Assembly (NCBI RefSeq): GCF_004134865.1
Contig: NZ_SDPO01000001.1
Location: 806,001 to 870,000 of the forward strand
Origin: Agromyces fucosus
GTDB lineage: Bacteria; Actinomycetota; Actinomycetes; Actinomycetales; Microbacteriaceae
Direction of reading: 5' to 3'
Length of the DNA: 64,000 nt
In this document: in pieces, positions 7,892 to 17,103 of the stretch
Position numbering within the stretch: position 1 is the stretch's first letter
How the letters are laid out: every line of letters begins with the position of its first letter
The notes under the pieces: generated by a model
Database searches by the model: none
Told to the model about the DNA's origin: nothing
Seen by the model: only the letters and a program-made list of their open reading frames with translations
Translations under genes and position numbers: made by a program

Positions 7892-8527
7892 ATGCGCATC
7901 ACGAAACTCGAACACGCCGCTCTCGTCGTCGAGGACTCCGGCGACAAGCTCTACATCGACCCCGGCAAGTTCACGACGCCGATCACCGAGTCGTCGGGCG
8001 CCGTGGCCGTCGTGATCACGCACCAGCACGACGATCACTGGACTCCCGAGCAGCTGACGCGCATCCGCGAGGCGAACCCCGACGTGCGCATCTTCGGTCC
8101 GGCGGGCGTCGCCGCCGCGGCGGCCGACTTCCCCGTCGAGACCGTGCAGTCGGGAGACGTCGTCGCGGTGGGCCCGTTCCGGTTGCGGTTCTTCGGCGGC
8201 CGGCACGCCGTCATCCACCCCTCCATCCCCGTGATCGACAACCTCGGCGTGCTCGTGAACGACGCGCTCTACTACGGTGGCGACTCGTTCACGGTGCCGG
8301 GGGTGCCCGTCGAAGTGCTCGCGGCGCCCGCAGGGGCGCCCTGGATGAAGATCAGCGAGGCCATGGACTACGTCGTCGAGGTCGCACCCCGGCGAGCGTT
8401 CCCGACGCACGAGATGGTGCTCTCACGCGCCGGCAAGGCGCTGTCGAACGCCCGGCTCGCCTGGGCGACCGAGCAGGGCGGGGGCGAGTACGTGCCGCTC
8501 GAGCCGGGCGAGACGCTCGACTTCTGA
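7892..8527 (+). CDS. MBL-fold metal-dependent hydrolase
   Basis: 211 residues from an internal ATG (MRITKLEHAALVVE), the usual start of small UlaG-like beta-lactamase-fold hydrolases; the open frame upstream is antisense to the lipid kinase. Metal-binding motif ITHQHDDHW (HxHxDH variant) near residue 48, FGGRHAVIH near 100, GGDSF near 130 and a C-terminal PTHEMVLS. Cytoplasmic. Substrate unknown; the family includes phosphodiesterases and lactonases. Convergent with the serine hydrolase, 20 bp away. Confidence 0.88.
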   Translation: MRITKLEHAALVVEDSGDKLYIDPGKFTTPITESSGAVAVVITHQHDDHWTPEQLTRIREANPDVRIFGPAGVAAAAADFPVETVQSGDVVAVGPFRLRFFGGRHAVIHPSIPVIDNLGVLVNDALYYGGDSFTVPGVPVEVLAAPAGAPWMKISEAMDYVVEVAPRRAFPTHEMVLSRAGKALSNARLAWATEQGGGEYVPLEPGETLDF

Positions 8528-8547
8528 CGATCCTCGCGCAAGCAGGC

Positions 8548-10017
8548 TCAGGCGCCGGATGCTTCGGGGCCGTCGACCTTCACGAGGAAGGTCTGCGCGC
8601 GCGTGGCGGCGAGCGGCGTCATCCGCACCTCGACGCGGAGCCGGCCCGTCGCGCCCGGCAGGAACCAGACCAGGTGGTCGGGCGAATCGCACTGGGTGTC
8701 GATCGGCGTTCGGCTCGCGGCCGTGCGTCCGCCGACGGCCGCCCATGCAGCCTCGATCGCGGCTCGGCGCTCGGCGTACGGCACATCGAGGCCCACGTTC
8801 GTCGCGAGCACGGCCGACGCCGCGGCATCCGACCACTCGTTCACGATCGCGCTCAGCGCGACGGATGCCTCGAGTGTCTCGGGCCACGGCGCCGGTGACG
8901 GCGTGACCGGGCTTCGCCGATCCACTGCGTCGAGCAGGATCGCGAGCGCGACCTCCGCACCCTGCGACACGCGAGCGTACGTCGCGTTCTCGAAGGCGAC
9001 GACGCCGAGTCCGGATGCCGCGTGCCAGCGCATGTGTGCGCTGAAGCCCGGGTACCCGCCCGAATGCGAGGCGATCGAACCGAATCGCTCGTCGAGCTCG
9101 ACGAAGAGGCCGAACCCGTAGCCGTACACGACTGGCGGTGGTGCCAGAACCGCACCGGGCACGGCCGGCGGGCTGTGGCGCTTCGGTGCGACACGCACGA
9201 GCTGCTGCATCTCGCGGCGGCTCGCCGCACTGAGCGGGCCGCGCTCGAGACCCGTCGACGCCTCCGCGAGCCAGTTCCCCCAAGCCGCGAGGCTCCTCGC
9301 CGAGGCGAACAGCCCGCCGATCGCCGAGAAGACCCCCGGCCCGGTGAGCGGGAGCCCGAGCCATCCGTCGTCCTCGACCCGGCGATGGCCCGTCGCGACG
9401 GACGTCGCAGCGTCGGCGGGCCGGTCGAATCGCATGTCGAGCCCGAGGGGTTCGATGAGTTCGTGCGTCACGAAGTCGATGAACGCCACGCCCGAGACCC
9501 GTTCGACGATCTGGCCGAGCACGGCGTATCCGAGGTTCGAGTACTCGAAGCCCGTGCCTGGGACCGTGGCGCAGCGGATGCCCGCGGCGAGCGTCGCACT
9601 GAATTCCTCGCGCGTCATCGACTCCTCGCGATCGGCCCAGGGGTCATCGGTGGGCAGGCCACCCGACATCGTCATGAGCATGCGCACGGTCGGATCGACG
9701 TCGATGCCGCCGGGCACCTCGGGGGCGAACTCGGGGACGAGCGATCGCGCAGTGGCGTCGAGGTCGAGCAGTCCGCGATCGCGCAGCAGCAGCAGGGCCG
9801 CGGCCGTGAAGCTCTTCGTGCAGCTCGCGATGCGGAACAGGGTGTCGGGGCCCGGCACTGGGCGCCCCGCGTCGACCGACGCGGCGCCGGTGCCGCCGCT
9901 CGCGACGACGCCGCTGCGATCGAAGACCGCCCAGCTCCCGCCCGGCGCGGTGCCGGTCGCGATCCGCTCCGCGAAGACGGTCTCGACGGCCTGCAGTGTG
10001 TCGATGGCGACGGTCAT
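8548..10017 (-). CDS. Serine hydrolase of the class C beta-lactamase / esterase family
   Basis: 489 residues. Active-site SxxK appears as ASCTKSFTAAALLLL near residue 68. The YxN motif is YSNLGYAVLGQ near 158 and the third motif is SHSGGYPGF. There is no signal peptide, so it is likely a cytoplasmic esterase or peptidase (EstB/D-aminopeptidase type), not a secreted beta-lactamase. The C-terminal 110 residues form a separate small domain. Start at ATG 10017, preceded by GATGAGGAG. Confidence 0.88.
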   Translation of the reverse strand: MTVAIDTLQAVETVFAERIATGTAPGGSWAVFDRSGVVASGGTGAASVDAGRPVPGPDTLFRIASCTKSFTAAALLLLRDRGLLDLDATARSLVPEFAPEVPGGIDVDPTVRMLMTMSGGLPTDDPWADREESMTREEFSATLAAGIRCATVPGTGFEYSNLGYAVLGQIVERVSGVAFIDFVTHELIEPLGLDMRFDRPADAATSVATGHRRVEDDGWLGLPLTGPGVFSAIGGLFASARSLAAWGNWLAEASTGLERGPLSAASRREMQQLVRVAPKRHSPPAVPGAVLAPPPVVYGYGFGLFVELDERFGSIASHSGGYPGFSAHMRWHAASGLGVVAFENATYARVSQGAEVALAILLDAVDRRSPVTPSPAPWPETLEASVALSAIVNEWSDAAASAVLATNVGLDVPYAERRAAIEAAWAAVGGRTAASRTPIDTQCDSPDHLVWFLPGATGRLRVEVRMTPLAATRAQTFLVKVDGPEASGA

Positions 10018-10390
10018 GATGCTCCTCATCCGGCGCCCCGCGGCGGGGCGGAACCAGCGTACAAGTCGGAGGTTTCGCATGAGTTCCTGGCTCGCGTCTG
10101 TCGCTCTCCGACAAGCGGGACGCGCCTTCGCCGCCCATCCGTTGGTGATTCGCACACAACTTCCTTGGCATCCGTTGACGAAACCTCAGCCGCTGATACG
10201 TTCATGTCACTTCGGGGTCGCTCCACTCCCCCGCGGCGCCAACGTCGGTGCCGTCGGATGCCGGCACCCCGCGCCTCACGCGCCCGGCCCACCCTCGCCG
10301 TGCCACGGCGGCGGCCACGGCACCGGTCGCGAATCCTGCACCCCCATCTCGGCGCGCGATGTCGCGCGCCCGCACACCTGGAGTCTCTCA
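10018..10390. other. Intergenic region without a gene
   Basis: 373 bp between the divergent serine hydrolase and the heptad-repeat protein. No credible gene is seen. A weak promoter-like pair for the rightward gene (TTGACG 10175-10180, TACGTT 10197-10202, 16-nt spacer) is the only signal. Confidence 0.6.
10175..10202 (+). promoter_or_regulatory. Candidate promoter of the heptad-repeat gene
   Basis: TTGACG and TACGTT separated by 16 nt, about 190 nt upstream of the ATG at 10391. The -10 is a poor match, so this is tentative. Confidence 0.35.
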
Positions 10391-11743
10391 ATGACGAGAA
10401 TCGAATCCGCGTCCGAGCACCAGCACGGCGTCGGCCTCAAGATCGCCGTCATCGTGCTCGCCCTCGCGCTGGCAACGATGACGACCCTCTTCCTGCTCAC
10501 CACGAGCAAGATCGCTGGCGGCTCCGCCGAGCTCTCCGCCGGCGCCACCGAGGTCAGCGACGGTTCGCAGCAGGTCGCTGCCGGCGCGGGCGACCTCTCC
10601 GCCGGCTCCGTCGAATTGAGCGAGGGCGCAGCTGCCGCCGCGACCGGCGCGACATCCCTCGAGACGGGTGCCGCCTCAGCAGCGGCAGGCGCGGAACAGG
10701 TGCGGTCCGGCGCAGACAAGGCAGCGCTCGGTGCGGCGTCACTGGCCGACGGGGCATCCGCAACGGCCACGGGTGCCGACTCGCTGAGCACTGGCGCGAG
10801 CAAGTCGGCCGATGGCGCGGCACAGCTCGCGGCAGGCGCCGGCCAGGTCGCGGCAGGGGCCCAGGCGCTCGCGGCTGGCGCCGCCACGGCGGACTCGAAG
10901 ATCCCTGAGTTGCGTGGTGGTCTGACGTCCTTGAACGCCGGCATCACCGAGTTCAAGGACAGCGCGAAGGGATACCTGAAGACGGAGTCCGACAAGCTGT
11001 CGGGCGGACTCGGTCTCCTCGAGACGACCCTTGCCTCACTCAAGGCCGACCTCGACCTGAGCGACCCGAACAACGCGGCGCGCTACGCGGCGCTGGAAAC
11101 GATCACCGACCAGCTCCAAGTCGGCGTCACCGGCATGCAGGGAACCGCTCCCGCGGTCCTCGACGGGGGGTTCGGCAAGCTGCAGGTCGGTGTCGGCCTG
11201 GTCGACGCAGGGCTCGTCAAGTTCGATGCCGAGGCCACCTCGGTACTCACCGCGAAGTCGAGCGAACTCGCGGCGGGCGCGGCGAACCTCGCGGCGAAGA
11301 GCGGCGAGTTGAGTGCCGGCGCTTCGCAGGTCTCGGCCGGCGCGAGTTCGCTGGTCGACGGCACCTACCGGCTCGCTGAGGGAGCCGACAACCTGTCCGT
11401 CGGAACGAGCACGTTGAACGCCGGTGCCGCGAATCTCGCCACAGGGACGAAGAACCTCTCCGCCGGCGCGGCCAAGCTCGCCGATGGCACGAGCGACCTC
11501 GCCTCGGGCGCTGCGACGCTCTCGATCGGCGCATCCGATCTCGCCGACGGCACCGCCGAATTGAGCGACGGCAATGCGCTCGTCGCCGAGGGCAGCGCCA
11601 CGCTCGCGACCGGAGCGGCCGGCGTCTCCCCCTCGACGATGGTGCCGTGGCTCCTCGTCGCGCTGGGAGTCGGCGCCGCGGCGATCGCCGTGTGGATCAC
11701 CCACCGCGTTCGATTCGCCCGTCGGGAGTCCGTCACCGCCTGA
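10391..11743 (+). CDS. Two-TM protein of perfect glycine heptads (YhgE/Pip-like ectodomain alone)
   Basis: 450 residues. One span at about 17-38 (LKIAVIVLALALATMTTLFL) and one at about 418-436 (MVPWLLVALGVGAAAIAVWI) place everything between them outside the membrane. Residues 44-163 carry a glycine every seventh position, 18 in a row, in units such as AAGAGDL, SAGSVEL, ADGASAT. Residues 296-408 repeat the pattern, with 16 of 17 positions Gly. The middle (about 170-285) is less regular. The repeat resembles the extracellular helical rods of YhgE/Pip permeases, but the permease part is absent. Function unknown; possibly a structural rod or partner of a membrane complex. Confidence 0.85.
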   Translation: MTRIESASEHQHGVGLKIAVIVLALALATMTTLFLLTTSKIAGGSAELSAGATEVSDGSQQVAAGAGDLSAGSVELSEGAAAAATGATSLETGAASAAAGAEQVRSGADKAALGAASLADGASATATGADSLSTGASKSADGAAQLAAGAGQVAAGAQALAAGAATADSKIPELRGGLTSLNAGITEFKDSAKGYLKTESDKLSGGLGLLETTLASLKADLDLSDPNNAARYAALETITDQLQVGVTGMQGTAPAVLDGGFGKLQVGVGLVDAGLVKFDAEATSVLTAKSSELAAGAANLAAKSGELSAGASQVSAGASSLVDGTYRLAEGADNLSVGTSTLNAGAANLATGTKNLSAGAAKLADGTSDLASGAATLSIGASDLADGTAELSDGNALVAEGSATLATGAAGVSPSTMVPWLLVALGVGAAAIAVWITHRVRFARRESVTA

Positions 11744-11766
11744 TCCGTGGTGCCGGCGGTCGCCGG

Positions 11767-14196
11767 TCAGTGGCCCCGTTCGTCTCCACGACCGGGGCCG
11801 CCCCGGCGTCCGTCATCGCCCGGGCCGCCGCCATCCGATCCGGGGTCCGGCCAGCCGTCCCCGGAATCCTCGTCGAGACCCTGCACCTGCGTGGTCGGCT
11901 CCGGAGCCGGGGGTTCGGTTCCGGGCACGGGCCCGACCGACGGCGCGACCCTTTCATTCGGGCCCACGACGGAGAACGGATCGCCGCCGTACTTCGCCGC
12001 GGCCACCGACATGACCATGGGCCACATGCGATGTCGTGCCGTCGCAGCAGTGCCGTTGCCGAAGCCCCCGATTCCGCGCTGGTTCGCGTCCCCGTACACG
12101 CTGACGACGCCCGCAACGGTCGCCACCTTCGAACTGGCACCGGCCATCCACGTGTCCTTGTTGCCGTCGGTCGTGCCGGTCTTGCCGATCAGCGGCACGT
12201 GCGGATTCACGTTGCGGTTCGATTCCGTCGCCGTGCCGCCCGTCATCACGCTCTGCATCGCGTAGTGCATCGCCGCGGCGACTTCGGGTGTCACCGCGGG
12301 CGTGCACGTCGACGTCGGCACCGGCAGGTCGTTGCCATCGCGGTCGACGATCCGGTCGATCGCCACCGGAGTGCAGGTCACGCCGTTGTTCGCGATGCCG
12401 GCGAACGCGACGGCGAGGCTGAGCGGCGCGACCTCGTTCGTGCCGAGCACCGACGAGGGCCCCTGCTGAAGGGGATCGCCGTCGGCCCGGTGCATGCCGA
12501 ACGCCTCGGCCGTCTTGCGGATGCCGCACAGGTCGAGCTTCTTGGCCATGCCGATGAAGCCCGTGTTGATCGAGCCGATGGTCGATTCGAGCGCGGAGTA
12601 GTTGCCGCCGGACTCGTTCGCGTCGTTCTTCGGGCTCCACTTCTCGCTGTTGGTGTTGATCGGTCCGTTGCAACTGTCTTGGAAGACGCCCCAGTTCGTC
12701 TTCGGCTTCGAGTCCACCCGCTCGCTCAGCGGGTGCCCTTCGTTCAACCACTGCGCGAGAGTGAAGACCTTGTAGGTCGATCCCGGCTGGAAGCCGCTCG
12801 ACCCGCCCTGGGTGAAGTCGGTGTTGTAGTTGACACTCGTGTACTGCGGGCCGATCGCCAGCACCTCGGGGTCCTGGCTGTAGATCTTGTTCTGGGCCAT
12901 CGCGAGCACCCGTCCCGTGCCGACCTGCACGCTCGAGATCACGCCGCCGACGTCCCAGCCGGGGTAGACCTGCGGCACGTTCTGCGCCAGCGCCGTCACC
13001 GCGGCGCTCTGGAGGTCGAGGTCGAGGGTCGTGTAGACGTCGTACCCGCCTCGACGGAAGTTGCGCATGCGCGTCTCCTCGTCTTCACCGAAGGCCGGAT
13101 CCGTCTGCAGGATGTTCTTCACGTAGTCGCAGAAGTACGCGGATTCGTTCGCCGTCTGGCAGCCGGTGCTCGGCTCCTTGATGGCTGGCTCGACGGGCGT
13201 CGCGATCGCCGCGTCGTACTCCTCGCGCGTGATCTTCTTCTCGTCGAGCATGTGGAAGAGGATGTAGTCGCGTCGATCCTTGTTCCTCGCGTAGCCGTTC
13301 GCCGCGCCGTTCGTCTCGCTGTCGGGCTTGTCGAGCTGGAATTCGACCGGGTTGTTCACGATGGCGAGGAGCGACGCCGCCTGCGCGAGCGTCAGGTTCG
13401 CCGCGGTCGTCGAGAAGTAGTAGCTGGCTGCGGCTTCGATGCCGTAGACGGTGCCGCCGAAGCCCGCGATGTTCAGGTATCCGAGCAGGATCTCGCTCTT
13501 GGAGTATCGCTTCTCGACGCCGATGGCGAGCCGCATCTCCTTGAGCTTCCGCTCGATGCCGGCGCTTCCGTCGGACTCGGTCGCCGCGTCGTAGCACTTG
13601 TTCTTCTCGGCATCCACGAGCGCAGCTCGGTCGTCGTAGCTGAGCGCCGCGAGCTCCTCCTCGGTCAGATCGGCGACGGCGGTGACGTGCGCCTCCGCCT
13701 CGCACTCCTGCACGCGGATGTTCTTGACGTACTGCTGCGCGATCGAGGACCCGCCCTGCGTGTTGCCGCCGGTCGCCGTCGTCATCGCCGCTCGGATCGT
13801 GCCCTGCAGGTCGACGCCGCCGTGGTCGTAGAACCTGGGGTCTTCGCCGGCGATCGCGGCATCCTTCGCGTACTGGCTGATGGCGTCCCAGCCGACCTCG
13901 ACGCGGTTCTGGTCGTAGAACGACGCCAGTAGCACGGTGGAACCGTCGCTGCCCGTGGCGTAGATGTTGCTCTTCTCGGAGAGGTCGTCGATCTCGAGGT
14001 AGCCCGGGAGGTTCTCGAACATGCCGATGCTTCCGGATGCCGCGATGCCGACGGTCGCGATCGCCGGCGTCACGCCCGCCACGATGAGCATGGCCACGCC
14101 GACGCTCGCCGCGATGAGGCCCAAGAACCCGCCGATGACGCCGAGCGGCGTGCGTGTCTCTCGGAAGTCACGATTCCGCATGTTCCCAGAACCCAT
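11767..14196 (-). CDS. Class A penicillin-binding protein (bifunctional transglycosylase/transpeptidase)
   Basis: 809 residues. N-terminal membrane anchor about 17-50. Transglycosylase motifs GEDPRFYDHGGVD, GGSSIAQQYVKN and SKSEILLGYLNI. The transpeptidase domain has SxxK in GSTYKVFTLAQWL, SxN in STIGSINTGF and the KTG box KTGTTDGNKDTWM. It polymerises and cross-links peptidoglycan outside the membrane. Unusual is an acidic insert of about 70 residues with two cysteines between the second and third glycosyltransferase motifs. The tail is Gly/Asp/Pro-rich. An alternative ATG lies five codons inside the chosen start. Confidence 0.95.
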   Translation of the reverse strand: MGSGNMRNRDFRETRTPLGVIGGFLGLIAASVGVAMLIVAGVTPAIATVGIAASGSIGMFENLPGYLEIDDLSEKSNIYATGSDGSTVLLASFYDQNRVEVGWDAISQYAKDAAIAGEDPRFYDHGGVDLQGTIRAAMTTATGGNTQGGSSIAQQYVKNIRVQECEAEAHVTAVADLTEEELAALSYDDRAALVDAEKNKCYDAATESDGSAGIERKLKEMRLAIGVEKRYSKSEILLGYLNIAGFGGTVYGIEAAASYYFSTTAANLTLAQAASLLAIVNNPVEFQLDKPDSETNGAANGYARNKDRRDYILFHMLDEKKITREEYDAAIATPVEPAIKEPSTGCQTANESAYFCDYVKNILQTDPAFGEDEETRMRNFRRGGYDVYTTLDLDLQSAAVTALAQNVPQVYPGWDVGGVISSVQVGTGRVLAMAQNKIYSQDPEVLAIGPQYTSVNYNTDFTQGGSSGFQPGSTYKVFTLAQWLNEGHPLSERVDSKPKTNWGVFQDSCNGPINTNSEKWSPKNDANESGGNYSALESTIGSINTGFIGMAKKLDLCGIRKTAEAFGMHRADGDPLQQGPSSVLGTNEVAPLSLAVAFAGIANNGVTCTPVAIDRIVDRDGNDLPVPTSTCTPAVTPEVAAAMHYAMQSVMTGGTATESNRNVNPHVPLIGKTGTTDGNKDTWMAGASSKVATVAGVVSVYGDANQRGIGGFGNGTAATARHRMWPMVMSVAAAKYGGDPFSVVGPNERVAPSVGPVPGTEPPAPEPTTQVQGLDEDSGDGWPDPGSDGGGPGDDGRRGGPGRGDERGH

Positions 14197-14345
14197 GGCT
14201 CACCCATTCCCCGCCGGCGTCTCACGATGGTGCCGAGCCGGTAGGAGGCTCGAAATGTGTGCCGACACTCAATGGAATCGCAGCGCATCCCGGAAGTCCA
14301 GCCCACATGCCGATCGGTCGGAAGCGACTGTGCCGGAAAACGAAA

Positions 14346-14367
14346 AAGGCCCGGATGACCGGGCCTT
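14346..14367 (-). terminator. Intrinsic terminator of tRNA-Gln
   Basis: On the minus strand AAGGCCCGG - TCAT - CCGGGCCTT followed by TTTCG, 14 nt past the tRNA 3' end. Confidence 0.85.
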
Positions 14368-14380
14368 CTTCACAAAAAAT

Positions 14381-14456
14381 TGGCTGGGGTACCTGGACTC
14401 GAACCAAGAACAACGGTACCAGAAACCGCCGTGTTGCCAATTACACCATACCCCAA
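14381..14456 (-). tRNA. tRNA-Gln (anticodon CTG), CCA encoded
   Basis: Acceptor TGGGGTA pairs with TACCCCA, discriminator G and an encoded CCA. The anticodon stem GCGGT/ACCGT encloses TTCTGGT, giving CTG. The T-arm contains GGTTCGAGT. It lies downstream of gltX on the same strand. Confidence 0.97.
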
Positions 14457-14553
14457 TGGCCGAAACCGAAGCCCCGTGCCGACATGTAACTCTAGCCTAC
14501 GGCGCGACGCCCGCCAAACTGAGCAGCGCTCACCGGGCGGGCGCCTGCGCGCA

Positions 14554-16068
14554 TCATGCGAGCAGTGCCGTCAGACGGTCGATGCGCTCGAGGGAATCGA
14601 CCTTGCCGAGGATCTGCATCGACTCGAAGAGCGGCGGCGAGATGCGGCGCCCCGAGAGCGCGGTGCGCACCGCACCGAAGGCCACCCGCGGCTTGAGCCC
14701 GAGGCCGTCGATGAGCGCACCGCGCAGCGCCTCCTCGATCTGCTCGTGCGTCCACTCCTCGGCCGGGAGCCGGTCGAGGGCGTCTCGCGCCGCGACGAGC
14801 ACCGCGGGGGCGTCGTCGGTCAAGGCACCGACGGCCGCTTCGTCGAACTCGAGCCCCGCGGCATCCGTGAACAGGAAGCCCAGCATGCCGGGAGCCTCGC
14901 CCAGCAGCGCGATGCGCTCCTGGATGAGCGGAGCGCCCTCGGCGAGCACGGCCTCCTGCGCCGGCGTGATCGGATCGGAGACGGCACCTGCCGCCTGCAG
15001 GTAGGGCACGGTGCGCGCCGCGAAGTCCACGACGTCGAGCTGCCGGATGTGGTCGCCGTTGATCGCCTCCGCCTTCTTCAGGTCGAATCGGGCCGGGTTG
15101 GGGTTCACGTTCGCGACGTCGAACGCAGCGATGAGCTCGTCGCGCGAGAACACGTCGCGGTCGGCCGAGAAGCCCCAGCCGAGGAGCGCGAGGTAGTTGA
15201 TGAGCCCCTCGGGGATGAACCCGCGGTCGCGGTGGTGGAACAGGTTCGACTCGGGGTCGCGCTTGGAGAGCTTCTTGTTGCCCTCGCCCATGACGTAGGG
15301 AAGGTGTCCGAAGCGCGGCACGAACGAGGTCACGCCGATGTCGATGAGCGCGTGGTACAGGGCGATCTGACGGGGCGTCGACGAGAGCAGGTCTTCGCCG
15401 CGGAGCACGTCGGTGATGCCCATGAGCGCATCGTCGACGGGGTTCACGAACGTGTAGAGCGGCGCGCCGTTCGGGCGCACGACGACGAAGTCGATCGTCG
15501 ACCCGACCGGGAAGTCGATGCGGCCTCGCACGAGGTCGTCGAAGCCGAGGTCGGCCTCGGGCACGCGCAGGCGCAGCGCGGCCTGGCGGCCCTCGGCACG
15601 GAACGCCGCGCGCTGCTCGTCGGTGAGGTCGCGGTCGAAGTTGTCGTACCCGAGCTGCTTCGCCCGGCCGTTCGCCTCGTTGCGTGCGTCGATCTCCTCA
15701 GCGGTCGAGTACGACTCGTAAAGGTGACCGGACGCCTTCAGTCGCTCGATGATCTCGAGGTAGATCTCTCCTCGCTGCGACTGCCGGTACGGTCCGTGCG
15801 GGCCGCCGACGTCGATGCCCTCGTCCCACGTGAGACCGAGCCAGGTGAGCGCGTCGAGGATCTGCCCGTAGCTCTCCTCGCTGTCGCGAGCGGCGTCGGT
15901 GTCTTCGATACGGAAGACGAAGGTGCCGCCGGTGTGGCGCGCGTAGGCCCAGTTGAAGAGGGCCGTGCGCACGAGGCCGACGTGCGGCGTTCCGGTCGGC
16001 GATGGGCAGAAGCGCACGCGGATGTCGCTACCGGCGGCTGTGGTCGTGGGGTGAGCTGTCTCAGACAT
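14554..16068 (-). CDS. gltX: Glutamate--tRNA ligase
   Basis: 504 residues, normal for the bacterial enzyme. The HIGH-type motif is [10 protein letters not shown] near residue 24 and the KMSKS-type motif is [12 protein letters not shown] near 258, with the alpha-helical anticodon domain behind. It charges tRNA-Glu and, in actinobacteria lacking GlnRS, also tRNA-Gln for transamidation; both tRNAs are encoded nearby. Start at ATG 16068 with GAGGGG immediately before it. A TAGCAT hexamer 8 nt upstream overlaps the stop of the preceding LysR gene, so an own promoter and nearly leaderless mRNA are likely. Confidence 0.97.
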   Translation of the reverse strand: MSETAHPTTTAAGSDIRVRFCPSPTGTPHVGLVRTALFNWAYARHTGGTFVFRIEDTDAARDSEESYGQILDALTWLGLTWDEGIDVGGPHGPYRQSQRGEIYLEIIERLKASGHLYESYSTAEEIDARNEANGRAKQLGYDNFDRDLTDEQRAAFRAEGRQAALRLRVPEADLGFDDLVRGRIDFPVGSTIDFVVVRPNGAPLYTFVNPVDDALMGITDVLRGEDLLSSTPRQIALYHALIDIGVTSFVPRFGHLPYVMGEGNKKLSKRDPESNLFHHRDRGFIPEGLINYLALLGWGFSADRDVFSRDELIAAFDVANVNPNPARFDLKKAEAINGDHIRQLDVVDFAARTVPYLQAAGAVSDPITPAQEAVLAEGAPLIQERIALLGEAPGMLGFLFTDAAGLEFDEAAVGALTDDAPAVLVAARDALDRLPAEEWTHEQIEEALRGALIDGLGLKPRVAFGAVRTALSGRRISPPLFESMQILGKVDSLERIDRLTALLA

Positions 16069-16076
16069 ACCCCTCA

Positions 16077-16082
16077 ATGCTA
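16077..16082 (-). promoter_or_regulatory. Candidate -10 box of gltX
   Basis: TAGCAT on the minus strand, 8 nt before the gltX ATG and overlapping the stop codon of the LysR gene. Confidence 0.4.
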
Positions 16083-17021
16083 TCGAGCGGCGAGCGATTC
16101 CAGCGCGGCGAGTGCCGCGGCGACGGCGGGCACCCGTTCGGCGCCGCGTGCGGTCACGAGGTGGAGCGAGCGCACGTCGGCGCGAGCGGTGGGCCTCGCC
16201 ACGACGTCCGCGTTCCGCGGGGACGCCGCGAGCGCGAGCGCCGGGAGCAGCGCCACCCCGAGCCCCTGCGCGACCATGCCCTCGACGGCGACGAAGTTGT
16301 CGGTCTCGAAGGCGATGCGCGGCACGAAGCCGGCCGCTCCTGCGAGCTCGAGCAGGTGACCGCGGCAACGCGGGCATCCGGCGATCCACGGTTCGTCGCG
16401 CAGCATGCCGACGTCGACGAAGTCGGATGCCGCGGCGGCATGCCCCGCCGGCAGCACGAGCTGCATCGGTTCGTCGCCGTAGACGCGCACATCGAGCCCG
16501 CGAGCGCTCGCCTGATGCGGGTCGTCGCGGTCGCCGGGATAGCTGAAGGTGATCGCGAGATCGGCCTGGTCGGCCCGCACGGCCCGCACGGCCTCGGGAG
16601 GTTCGGCCTCGACATAGGTGACGTCGATGCCGGGGTGCGCTGCGGCGAGCGACGCGATGAGCCGCGGCACGAGCGTGGCCGAGGCCGACGGGAAGGCCAC
16701 GAGACGCACGCGGCCGGCGCGGAGTCCGCGGAGTTCGGCGAGTTCGCCGGCTGCGGCCTCGAGTGCCGTGGCGACGTCCTGCGCATGGCGTGCGAGCACA
16801 CGGCCCGATTCCGTCAACCGGATGCCGCGACCCACGCGCTCGACGAGCGCGATGCCGGTGCGATCCTCGAACCGCCGAAGCTGCTGGCTCACCGCGGGCT
16901 GACTGTAGCCGAGCCATTCCGCAGCCGCCGTGAGCGAACCGTGCTCGGCGATCCGGTGCACCACGCGCACCGTCTGCAGGTCGAGGGCGGCGGCGAGGGC
17001 GTCGATCGAGGCATCCGACAT
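16080..17021 (-). CDS. LysR-family transcriptional regulator
   Basis: 313 residues. The N-terminal winged helix is textbook ([48 protein letters not shown]). The C-terminal half is a periplasmic-binding-like effector domain ([16 protein letters not shown] onwards). The divergent class V aminotransferase gene 82 bp away is its most likely target. The ATG lies 6 nt after a TATGAT box, so the gene is probably leaderless. gltX follows 11 bp downstream but probably has its own promoter. Confidence 0.9.
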   Translation of the reverse strand: MSDASIDALAAALDLQTVRVVHRIAEHGSLTAAAEWLGYSQPAVSQQLRRFEDRTGIALVERVGRGIRLTESGRVLARHAQDVATALEAAAGELAELRGLRAGRVRLVAFPSASATLVPRLIASLAAAHPGIDVTYVEAEPPEAVRAVRADQADLAITFSYPGDRDDPHQASARGLDVRVYGDEPMQLVLPAGHAAAASDFVDVGMLRDEPWIAGCPRCRGHLLELAGAAGFVPRIAFETDNFVAVEGMVAQGLGVALLPALALAASPRNADVVARPTARADVRSLHLVTARGAERVPAVAAALAALESLAAR

Positions 17022-17027
17022 GCCTGA

Positions 17028-17033
17028 ATCATA
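17028..17033 (-). promoter_or_regulatory. -10 box of the LysR gene (leaderless)
   Basis: TATGAT, one base from consensus, 6 nt upstream of the ATG at 17021. Confidence 0.6.
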
Positions 17034-17103
17034 ACCTCAGCGCATGTGTGTGATCATTCTCCGGGCCTTGTCGAATGAATCGGGCTCGCTGAGACTGGAT
17101 TCC

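Noticed and set aside
6841-8898. Long plus-strand frame over the lipid kinase
   Set aside because: Antisense shadow of dagK and the metallo-hydrolase; charged low-complexity translation.
11754-11767. Small hairpin CCGGCG/CGCCGG between convergent genes
   Set aside because: Stem of 5-6 bp with a 2-4 nt loop, too weak to call a terminator.
16069-16917. Upstream continuation of the gltX frame
   Set aside because: It lies inside the well-supported LysR gene and has no tRNA-synthetase resemblance; ATG 16068 gives the normal length.
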